Made by a program: the position numbers and the translations under genes | The notes under the pieces: generated by a model | Told to the model about the DNA's origin: nothing | Databases searched by the model: none | Seen by the model: the letters and a program-made list of their open reading frames with translations, nothing else | Shown: in pieces, positions 1-5,189 of the stretch | Layout of the letters: each line of letters begins with the position of its first letter | Numbering within the stretch: the first letter of the stretch is position 1 | Origin: an uncultured Eubacteriales bacterium | Lineage (GTDB): Bacteria; Bacillota; Clostridia; Oscillospirales; Oscillospiraceae | DNA length: 22,925 nt | Assembly (NCBI GenBank): GCA_900546295.1 | Contig: URCK01000023.1 | Location: forward strand, 1 to 22,925 | Direction of reading: 5' to 3'

Positions 1-343
1 GGCAGCAGAAGGTCAGGTTGATGAGATCCTTCAGCTCGAAAAGCTCCAGCTTGTGGGCCATCGCCTGAAACTGCGCGGCCTCGCCGGTGTCGAAGCTGTC
101 CAGCCGTTTGGCGAGGTAGTTCAGCTCCTCCACATTGACTGTAAGCATTTCCGTGCGCTTGAGGACGGTGTAGAAGCTGTCGATCCTCTCCACCTTGCAG
201 TCGGCTTTGACCGCATCGCCGATCTCCAACGCCTCCAGCAGCTCCACGCAGTGCGCGTACTGGTCGCGGGGGATGGGGAACGGGATGGTCGCCACGCCGT
301 ATTCTGGGTGATTGGGGTTACCGAGAACCGCTCGAATCATCAT
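1..343 (-). CDS. ArdA-like antirestriction protein, N-terminal part (cut by window edge)
   Basis: The reverse strand reads MMIRAVLGNPNHPEYGVATI and continues open to base 1, about 114 residues. This opening, the later KRLDSFDTGEAAQFQAMAHK stretch and the ending INLTFCC are, from memory, typical of ArdA-domain proteins carried by conjugative elements of Clostridia. ArdA proteins mimic DNA and block type I restriction when the element enters a new host. The ATG at 343 has a GGAGG at 351-355, seven bases upstream. It overlaps the stop of the upstream gene (ATGA), so the two are probably translationally coupled. The C-terminal part lies outside the window, so completeness cannot be judged. The family call rests on remembered similarity; the reading frame itself is secure. 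Confidence 0.7.
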   Translation of the reverse strand, partial: MMIRAVLGNPNHPEYGVATIPFPIPRDQYAHCVELLEALEIGDAVKADCKVERIDSFYTVLKRTEMLTVNVEELNYLAKRLDSFDTGEAAQFQAMAHKLELFELKDLINLTFCC

Positions 344-1020
344 GTTATCTCCTCCGTTTTTCTTTCAAGATTTAAGACCACCTCGCCATACCTGCACAGC
401 AGGAGTGCTCCGAGGATGAGCCGGAAGGCCCTGTCACTGACCAGCTCGGAAAAAGCAAGGTCTTCTATGACAATGTTGTCACCGCCAACGGAAATGGTCT
501 TCGCCGCCTGATAAATGCTGTACAGCTCCGGGTGAATACCGGAGAGGCGGATGGCGGGGAAGTCGAAGCCGCTGCTGTCGAAATGCCAGAGGACTCTTTG
601 CCAAAGCCCCTCATCGGCGGTAAGCAGAAGCAGCGCAGCCGCATTGCGCCCGGATATACCGTAGCAGCGGTTTTTCCAATGCGTCCATCGTTCTCTGTGG
701 GCATCGCCGAGGAAAAAGCGAAAGGGCTGCCGGTTCAGCTCATCTCGCAGCCGTCTTTGCAGCGGGCGGAACATCCTCCCGCCGAAGCACTCCCGCGCCA
801 GAGCGTTCAGCTCCACCACGCCGGCCTCGATGCGCTCCTCCAGACAGACGCACTCATTCAGGTGACAGGGGTGTCCGCTGTCATATCTCGTGCAGTCTTT
901 GCAGCGCACATCGTCGGCACTGTAGCGAAAGCTGCTGCGGATGCGTCCGCTTCTGCGAGGCTGATGACGGGGTGGCGTCATCATCTGCACCTCTGCGGCG
1001 AACAGGGGTGTGAACTTCAT
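340..1020 (-). CDS. Conserved mobile-element protein with a Cys cluster, function unknown
   Basis: About 226 residues beginning MKFTPLFAAEVQMMTPP. A cysteine cluster lies near residues 37-60 (CKDC, then C, C and CVC in a short span), which could bind zinc. The rest is soluble and basic, with no motif I can name. It resembles a conserved protein of clostridial conjugative elements sitting just before the ArdA-like gene, with which it shares an ATGA stop/start overlap. The frame stays open to 1101, but that extension would run through an intrinsic terminator at 1062-1099, so it is not the start. The ATG at 1020 has its nearest Shine-Dalgarno (GGAG, 1046-1049) 25 bases away. An in-frame TTG at 1035 is spaced 10 bases from the same GGAG and may be the true start. 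Confidence 0.75.
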   Translation of the reverse strand: MKFTPLFAAEVQMMTPPRHQPRRSGRIRSSFRYSADDVRCKDCTRYDSGHPCHLNECVCLEERIEAGVVELNALARECFGGRMFRPLQRRLRDELNRQPFRFFLGDAHRERWTHWKNRCYGISGRNAAALLLLTADEGLWQRVLWHFDSSGFDFPAIRLSGIHPELYSIYQAAKTISVGGDNIVIEDLAFSELVSDRAFRLILGALLLCRYGEVVLNLERKTEEIT

Positions 1021-1061
1021 AAAGTATCGCGTCAAGCAAATCAAACTCCTTTTTTGAAAAT

Positions 1062-1099
1062 AAAAAAGGGCCGGAGTCTTATTGCTAAAACTCCGGCCC
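1062..1099 (-). terminator. Intrinsic terminator between two mobile-element genes
   Basis: A 10-bp perfect stem (GGGCCGGAGT / ACTCCGGCCC, 1068-1077 and 1090-1099) is followed on the minus strand by six Ts and a T-rich run. It lies 15 bases past the stop of the 230-residue gene and before the next gene of the same direction. It therefore either ends the upstream transcript or acts as an attenuator for the downstream genes. Confidence 0.8.
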
Positions 1100-1113
1100 A
1101 TGCCATACTGCTA

Positions 1114-1806
1114 TTACATTGTCTGTTCCTGTGAGGCTCGCTCCTGTGCGTCCTCCTGCTGACGGACGCGCTCATCCAGATCCGGTACGCACACCCTGAT
1201 CTGCTGCTGGATTCCGCGAATCAGCTCCTCTTGCTCCTCAGTAAGCTCAAAGAAGTCCTCATCCACGGAATCGGCGCAGCAGCGGAATATCTCGGTCAGC
1301 TGCTCCGGGCTGAAAAGCTGTTCCTTTTGGACAAGCCCGGAGCGCGTGGCGAAATCCCGCTTGGCGGCATCGTAGTTCTCCATGAAGTAGTGTCCGTGGG
1401 ACACGCCTGTGCGGTCATAGTCCCAATCCCATGTGACGAATTGAACGCCGTGTTTGCTCGGAGTGCCTGCCAGCACCGTGCCGCCGAAGTCAGCGAGGAT
1501 GCGGTAGTCGCCATCCAGCCCGCTGGCTTTGAGCTGCGGAGCGGCTTCCATAGCGGTCATATACTCCAGCGTCTTCGCGGCGATGTCCTCGACGCGATAT
1601 AGGGCATCCTCTGCCTGGGGCGTGTCCGCGTCCTCTCGCCGATAGAATACGCTGCCCTTGCCGGTGATGCGGCAGAGGGGTGCGCCGTTCCAAAGGACAG
1701 GCAACTGCTCTCCCTCCACCGGCAGGGTTCCAAATCCTGCACGGTGCAGGGGAGTACGGACTTCTTCGAGGTAGCGAAGCTGACGGCTTGTGTTTTGGGT
1801 GTCCAT
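1114..1806 (-). CDS. Conserved mobile-element protein, function unknown
   Basis: 230 residues starting MDTQNTSRQLRYLEEVRT. The ATG at 1806 has a GGAGG at 1816-1820, nine bases upstream. The open frame extends to 1935, but that would cross a hairpin at 1837-1860 and lacks a ribosome site. The protein is acidic and soluble. It has a middle section rich in aromatic residues and short charged turns (FVTWDWDYDRTGVSHGHYF) and a Glu/Gln-rich, probably coiled C-terminus from about residue 175. I recognise it only as a type of protein that travels with ArdA-like genes in conjugative elements of Clostridia. No signal peptide or membrane segment is visible. A role in establishment or anti-defence is suggested by its neighbour only. 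Confidence 0.75.
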   Translation of the reverse strand: MDTQNTSRQLRYLEEVRTPLHRAGFGTLPVEGEQLPVLWNGAPLCRITGKGSVFYRREDADTPQAEDALYRVEDIAAKTLEYMTAMEAAPQLKASGLDGDYRILADFGGTVLAGTPSKHGVQFVTWDWDYDRTGVSHGHYFMENYDAAKRDFATRSGLVQKEQLFSPEQLTEIFRCCADSVDEDFFELTEEQEELIRGIQQQIRVCVPDLDERVRQQEDAQERASQEQTM

Positions 1807-1827
1807 GTGAGAGATCCTCCTGTTGTG

Positions 1828-1860
1828 AAAAAATAAGGCCGAAGTATAAAAACTCCGGTC
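1828..1860 (-). terminator. Weaker intrinsic terminator or attenuator, related to the one at 1062-1099
   Basis: On the minus strand the stem is GACCGGAGT / ACTTCGGCC with a short T-rich loop, one mismatch and one G-T pair, followed by TTATTTTTT. It lies just upstream of the ribosome site of the 230-residue gene. The CCGGAGT core is the same as in the hairpin ahead of the next gene. Confidence 0.55.
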
Positions 1861-1913
1861 TGTAGCTTGGAATATTATTTTTTTGTATGACAGCTTGCAA
1901 TGAGGGTATGCTT

Positions 1914-2489
1914 CTAATTGCATTTTTGAGAGCAATCGCAGAAATGCTGTTCTACCAGTTCCCTATGTGTTATTGATAGGCGAGAGGGATTTTTGATGGT
2001 ATATCTTACGGTAAAGTCAATCAGCCATTCCTTCGCAGTTACTTGTATGCCACAGGGAATCCTTGTGCTACGAAGCTCTTTTCGCAGTATCCATTGCCTA
2101 ATCGTTCCAGCGCTATACCCCAGCAATACCTGCACATCTGAGATTCGTAGGATGTCCGCTTCATCTCTCCATATATTGTAGAGGAACCGTTGAAACTCCT
2201 TTTGGCATATCTGAGCGACCGGATTGAGTTGCTTGCGCTTGACATTGAATGCTCCCACGGGTGTCGCAACCAAATCCGGTGCAGCCTCAATTGTGCGGAG
2301 ATAGTCTATTACGTCATTCAGTCGGATTTTATACCGTCGGGTCTTTTTTCCACTGTCCTCGCAGGGGATATATCCATGCTCCAGAAGCCATTTCGCTTTG
2401 CGCTTGCTGATATGACAAATTCGGTAAAGCTGGTCGGCGCTGATGACCTCCGGGTATTCTTCGTATAGGTAGGTGTAGTCTGTTGCCAT
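1914..2489 (-). CDS. Excisionase-like double helix-turn-helix DNA-binding protein
   Basis: 191 residues from an ATG at 2489 with AAGGAGA about six bases upstream. There are two MerR/excisionase-like helix-turn-helix units. The first is at about 16-65 (ISADQLYRICHISKRKAKWL, then a basic wing KKTRRYKI and NDVIDYL). The second is at about 110-155 (ILRISDVQVLLGYSAGTIRQ, then RKELRSTRI and AKEWLIDF). This is the last gene before the element's right end, pointing inward, where recombination directionality factors and early regulators of integrative elements usually sit. It could be an Xis-type factor, an activator of the operon to its left, or both. Its base composition is visibly more AT-rich than the chromosomal genes, which fits an acquired element. 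No integrase gene is present in this part of the element. Confidence 0.75.
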   Translation of the reverse strand: MATDYTYLYEEYPEVISADQLYRICHISKRKAKWLLEHGYIPCEDSGKKTRRYKIRLNDVIDYLRTIEAAPDLVATPVGAFNVKRKQLNPVAQICQKEFQRFLYNIWRDEADILRISDVQVLLGYSAGTIRQWILRKELRSTRIPCGIQVTAKEWLIDFTVRYTIKNPSRLSITHRELVEQHFCDCSQKCN

Positions 2490-2608
2490 ATGCTTCTCCT
2501 TATCATTTGGGAGCTGAGATACTTGTCAATGACGGGCAATCGACCACATTTGCTCCCGTATGGGAGCCTGAAACTATCGTTACTCAAAGGGTTATTTGTC
2601 CTTCTTAC

Positions 2609-2634
2609 TTCTACACTTTTTCTACACTTTGCGG
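2609..2634. repeat. Paired CTACAC-TTT repeat, copy A (candidate integrase arm site)
   Basis: Two tandem units of TTCTACACTTT run into GCGG. The copy at 2850-2875 matches over the whole paired length with about five differences, mainly ACAC to ACGC. Tandem repeats flanking an attachment core are how arm-type sites for tyrosine integrases look (lambda, Tn916). The role is inferred; the repeats are visible. Confidence 0.55.
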
Positions 2635-2747
2635 GAAGTTCATGCTTTTACTGGCTCAAGCCCTACATACTGTATGCCCTGGAATCGTTGTGATATCAGG
2701 GATTTGACCTTCCTATAAGCACCTATATTATCCCGAAAGCACCTTGT

Positions 2748-2770
2748 CCATACGATTCGAAATCGTGTGG
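2748..2770. repeat. Inverted repeat with 10-bp arms in the attachment region
   Basis: CCATACGATT and AATCGTGTGG form ten pairs (one T-G wobble) around a CGA centre. There is no T-run on either side, so it is unlikely to be a terminator. A binding site for the neighbouring HTH protein or the integrase is possible. Confidence 0.6.
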
Positions 2771-2849
2771 AGCGTTTGGCTTTCCGTCCTCGGAAATCCT
2801 TGATATTTGGTGCTTTTTAGACTATGCTGTGTCCAGCAGACTTGACTCT

Positions 2850-2875
2850 ATCTACGCATTTTCTACGCTTTGTGC
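2850..2875. repeat. Paired CTACGC-TTT repeat, copy B (candidate integrase arm site)
   Basis: Same orientation and paired layout as copy A at 2609-2634. It lies about 85 bases from the tRNA junction at 2959. Confidence 0.55.
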
Positions 2876-2958
2876 AGAGTAGTGAGTGCGAGTGGATTGC
2901 GGTTTTAAGGGTCACGAGAGGAACGCATCAATTTTCATTGGATTTCCTCTCCAAATGG

Positions 2959-3014
2959 CTCGAAATCAGTTTGGGAGCAATCCCACGAGGGTTCGAATCC
3001 CTCCCGCTGCGCCA
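2959..3014 (+). pseudogene. 3' half of tRNA-Ser(CGA): attachment site of the mobile element
   Basis: From 2959 the sequence is a good class II tRNA 3' half. The anticodon loop is CTCGAAA (anticodon CGA at 2961-2963), followed by the 3' anticodon strand TCAGT. A long variable arm TGGGA-GCAA-TCCCA (2972-2985) follows, then the T arm GAGGG-TTCGAAT-CCCTC (2987-3003), acceptor strand CCGCTGC, discriminator G and CCA (3012-3014). The long variable arm, CGA anticodon and G discriminator fit serine. Upstream of 2959 nothing pairs: the base-paired strand should be ACTGA but AATGG is present, and no D arm or GCAGCGG 5' end exists. This is what remains when an element integrates into a tRNA gene. The rebuilt full tRNA should lie at the element's other end, to the left of the window. 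Confidence 0.85.
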
Positions 3015-3053
3015 AAAAGAGAAGAGACACCTGACGGTGTCTCTTCTCTTTTT
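3014..3053. terminator. Bidirectional terminator: end of tRNA-Ser unit and of the anti-sigma gene
   Basis: A perfect 18-bp stem with TGAC loop, flanked by A5 on the left and T5 on the right. It works in both directions and separates the former tRNA gene from the leftward sigma/anti-sigma operon, whose stop codon overlaps its edge. Confidence 0.9.
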
Positions 3054-4077
3054 ATTCCGTCTTCTCCCGCTTCTGATGCAGGAAGCGACTTCCCAGCAGC
3101 GCCGCGGCGTAGAGGAGCGCGGCGGTGAGGATGATGAGCGAAAAGTCGCGCTGCATCTGGTAGCTCGTTGCCGAAAAGCCCTTGACGAGCAGGTGGCCGA
3201 GAAGATAGCACGCGGGGATCGGCGCGAGATGGCCGAGCACCTTGCCCGCCTTTTTTCCGCGGCAGAGGAAAAATGCAATACTAAGCGTAATAAGAAGGAC
3301 GAACGATAGCAAAACGTAATAACCCAGCGCGAGCCGCGGCAGGGAAATGACGCCGCCGTCCCTGCTGCCGCAGAGCAGCACATCGTCCTGCCCATTGTTT
3401 GGCGAATAGTAGACCGCCGCGCAGTTCGTGGCGTCGAGCGTGAAGAGCGTGCGTGCGGATTCCGCTTTGGCGAGCGCGCCTTGCAGCGCGTTCACCTCGC
3501 GCTGTGCGCGGTCGACCGTATGCGCTGCGTTCGGGGTGTCTCCGGCTTCGTCGAATGCGCCGCGCCATGTGTCAAGCGGCGTGCGCCATGCGGTGATGAA
3601 GTAGACCGTCTTGCCGCTGTCGGGGTCCTGCGTGCTCGTGACCTTTGTGCCGGACACAGGCGTGAGCAGATTGACGGAAATGCTCTCAACGCCGCTGAGA
3701 TCGGTCAGCTCGTCTGCCATGATGGAGCCGTCCGCGAGCGCGCGGGGAGAGCGTGTGATCATCCACTCTGTCTCGTCATACGGCAGATACTGCGGTGCGG
3801 TGAGGTATGCGAACCCCGCCGTCGCCAGTGTCAGCGCAAGCGCGACGGCCAGCAGCACGGCAGTGAATTTTTTGCGCTGCAATTGTTTTTTGAGGTCGCG
3901 CAGCGGCTGCGCGCTGACGCTGGCGGGCGCGACCTCCGCCCGGAGCGCCGTGAGCTCTGTGCGGCAGGACGCGCACTGGGCGAGGTGCCCGTCCACATAT
4001 TCCTTTGTTTCCTCGCGCAGCATATCCTCCGCGTAAAGCGGCAGAAGATCCTGCACGATGCTGCAATCCTTGTTCAT
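3052..4077 (-). CDS. Anti-sigma factor with zinc-binding (ZAS) domain, membrane-anchored
   Basis: 341 residues. The N-terminus has the zinc anti-sigma pattern: C5, LLPLYAEDML, then H31-x3-C35-x2-C38 (HLAQCASC). A membrane segment at about 70-92 follows, then an outer region of about 150 residues. Three more hydrophobic segments lie near 248-270, 280-300 and 312-333. It starts one base after the stop of the ECF sigma gene, the usual sigma/anti-sigma arrangement, so the cytoplasmic ZAS domain should hold that sigma factor inactive until an envelope signal arrives. The central outer domain looks like the DUF4179/DUF5643-type regions of clostridial anti-sigmas, but I would not assign it. The three-helix membrane end is less common than a single span. 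Its stop codon is inside the edge of the terminator. Confidence 0.85.
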   Translation of the reverse strand: MNKDCSIVQDLLPLYAEDMLREETKEYVDGHLAQCASCRTELTALRAEVAPASVSAQPLRDLKKQLQRKKFTAVLLAVALALTLATAGFAYLTAPQYLPYDETEWMITRSPRALADGSIMADELTDLSGVESISVNLLTPVSGTKVTSTQDPDSGKTVYFITAWRTPLDTWRGAFDEAGDTPNAAHTVDRAQREVNALQGALAKAESARTLFTLDATNCAAVYYSPNNGQDDVLLCGSRDGGVISLPRLALGYYVLLSFVLLITLSIAFFLCRGKKAGKVLGHLAPIPACYLLGHLLVKGFSATSYQMQRDFSLIILTAALLYAAALLGSRFLHQKREKTE

Positions 4078-4078
4078 T

Positions 4079-4564
4079 TCAGTCCTCCAATCCCTCGCGG
4101 ATCATGCGCTTGGCGCGGTGGTAGGTCACGCATGCCCAGTTTTCCGTCTTGCCGAAGAGCGCGCCGATGTCGCGAAAGCTCTTCTCGCCGTACACGCGCC
4201 AGAGAAAGACCTCCTTGTACGGCTCTTTGAGCGCGTGCAGCAGCATTTGGATGCGCTCGGCGTCGCTGCGGTCGGCGAGCGACGCCTCGTGGCTCTCGCA
4301 CGCGATCTCCGCCTCCTCGAGCGGGGCGAGGCGCTTTTCGCGCCGCAGGTGCGAATAATAGAGATTTTTCGCGATCTGGCAGAGCCACACGCGCACGCTG
4401 CACTCGCCGCGGAAGCGGTCGAGGGCATCCATCGCGCGGAAAAATGTCTCACTCGTCAGCTCTTCGGCGACGCTCTCGCTCCCGGAAAGCGAGAGAAGAT
4501 AGCGGTACACATCGTCAAAGTACACGGCGTACACCTCTTCAAAATTCGTCAGCGCCCTCACCAC
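4079..4564 (-). CDS. ECF-type RNA polymerase sigma factor
   Basis: About 161 residues. The sigma-2 region is at roughly 8-75 (YFDDVYRYLLSLSG, EELTSETFFRAMDALDRF, VRVWLCQIAKNLYYSHLRR). The sigma-4 region is at roughly 103-158, with a helix-turn-helix RDIGALFGKTENWACVTYHR. The frame is open from a GTG at 4564. That GTG is embedded in AGAAAGGTGGTGAG (4557-4570), itself an almost complete Shine-Dalgarno, and the predicted transcript starts near 4570. A start slightly downstream, for example the CTG at 4552, would give normal spacing. No ATG lies near. The anti-sigma gene follows after one base. A matching ECF promoter lies just upstream, so autoregulation is likely. Confidence 0.9.
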   Translation of the reverse strand: MVRALTNFEEVYAVYFDDVYRYLLSLSGSESVAEELTSETFFRAMDALDRFRGECSVRVWLCQIAKNLYYSHLRREKRLAPLEEAEIACESHEASLADRSDAERIQMLLHALKEPYKEVFLWRVYGEKSFRDIGALFGKTENWACVTYHRAKRMIREGLED

Positions 4565-4576
4565 CTTTCTGTCTAT

Positions 4577-4604
4577 TAGACGGCGGAAACCCGGCTTTCT
4601 TACA
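4577..4604 (-). promoter_or_regulatory. ECF-sigma promoter of the sigma/anti-sigma operon
   Basis: On the minus strand TGTAAG (4604-4599), exactly 16 bases, then CGTCTA (4582-4577). This resembles ECF promoters of Firmicutes (TGTAAC/TGAAAC, N16, CGTC). Expected transcription start near 4570, right at the ribosome site. The -35 also lies at the edge of the preceding gene's terminator. Confidence 0.65.
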
Positions 4605-4636
4605 AAAAAATCCGTCCCGATGGACGGATTTTTTCT
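4603..4636 (-). terminator. Terminator of the zinc-ribbon membrane protein gene
   Basis: TCCGTCC-CGAT-GGACGGA stem (4611-4628) with a run of Ts on the right and As on the left. On the minus strand the following run is TTTTTTT. It lies just past the stop at 4640 and ahead of the sigma-gene promoter. Confidence 0.8.
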
Positions 4637-4639
4637 TTC

Positions 4640-5050
4640 TTACGTTTTGACGACCTTTTTCTTGCCGCACTTCGGGCACGTCAGTTCGACCTTGCCCACG
4701 CCGCGCGGCACGCGGCAGTACGCGCCGCAGGAGCAGCGGACATATTTGTGTGCCTTGTCGGCGCGGCGGGCCTGCGCCCCGCGCATGGCGTTCGCCTTCG
4801 GCATCCACCACGCGAGGAACTTCGCGTTTTCGGCGCGGCGCTGGTCGAGATTGCGCGAAAAGATGCGGATGAGCACGATGAACATCAGCACGAACGAAAG
4901 GAACGACAGCACGTTCGCCACGGTGCGCACGCGCACGAACGAGCAGACGACGCTCAGCGCAAGCTCGAGGGCAATGAGCGCCCAGTTCAGGGCGTCCACA
5001 CCGTTGCGGCCATACATGAAGCGGCAGAGGGCATCGCGGAATCTTCTCAC
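4640..5050 (-). CDS. Small membrane protein with C-terminal zinc ribbon
   Basis: 136 residues from a GTG at 5050, with GGGAG about ten bases upstream. Two membrane segments lie at about 20-40 (ALNWALIALELALSVVCSFV) and 45-66 (LSFLSFVLMFIVLIRIF). A basic, Arg/Lys-rich cytoplasmic stretch and a zinc ribbon at about 105-135 follow (CSCGAYCRVP then CPKCGKK). It resembles a conserved uncharacterised membrane/zinc-ribbon family of Oscillospiraceae and Lachnospiraceae. The function is unknown. It has its own promoter and terminator, so it is a single-gene unit. Confidence 0.75.
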   Translation of the reverse strand: MRRFRDALCRFMYGRNGVDALNWALIALELALSVVCSFVRVRTVANVLSFLSFVLMFIVLIRIFSRNLDQRRAENAKFLAWWMPKANAMRGAQARRADKAHKYVRCSCGAYCRVPRGVGKVELTCPKCGKKKVVKT

Positions 5051-5083
5051 AGAAATAACACTCCCAAATGATTTGATAGAGCC

Positions 5084-5112
5084 ATTCTACACGCTTTTCC
5101 CCCGCGCGTAAA
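5084..5112 (-). promoter_or_regulatory. Sigma-A promoter of the zinc-ribbon protein gene
   Basis: Minus strand TTTACG (5112-5107), 17 bases, TAGAAT (5089-5084). Start of transcription near 5077, about 27 bases before the GTG start. Confidence 0.6.
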
Positions 5113-5146
5113 GATGCGTCACAGAAAGTTTACACTTCCAAAGGGT

Positions 5147-5181
5147 AAAACGAAAGCCCCGCAATGCGGGGCTTTCGTTTT
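5147..5181. terminator. Terminator of the large SLH protein gene
   Basis: A 16-bp stem AAAACGAAAGCCCCGC / GCGGGGCTTTCGTTTT around AAT, just past the stop at 5190. It is symmetric, with A and T runs on both sides. Confidence 0.9.
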
Positions 5182-5189
5182 CAGGTGAT

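Larger units (their letters stand above)
2490..2958. other. Non-coding end of the mobile element (attachment-site arm region)
   Basis: About 470 bases between the HTH gene and the tRNA fragment, clearly AT-richer than the chromosome. The short rightward frames here (2483-2707, 2490-2693) have no ribosome site and no recognisable product. The stretch holds paired CTACRC-type repeats, an inverted repeat at 2748-2770, a second small one at 2781-2796 (TTTCCG / CGGAAA) and AAGCACC repeats. It should also hold the promoter of the leftward HTH gene, which I could not place with confidence. Confidence 0.6.

Noticed and set aside
1021..1101. N-terminal extension of the Cys-cluster protein to 1101
   Set aside because: It would translate through an intrinsic terminator hairpin, and the supporting GGAG is downstream of it.
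1807..1935. N-terminal extension of the 230-residue protein to 1935
   Set aside because: No ribosome site at 1935, overlap with the HTH gene and a hairpin in between; the ATG at 1806 has an ideal GGAGG.
2483..2707. Short rightward frames in the attachment region
   Set aside because: No ribosome site, no recognisable sequence, and they start inside the HTH gene's own start region.
2925..3014. A complete tRNA gene
   Set aside because: The 5' acceptor strand, D arm and 5' anticodon strand are missing; only the 3' half folds.
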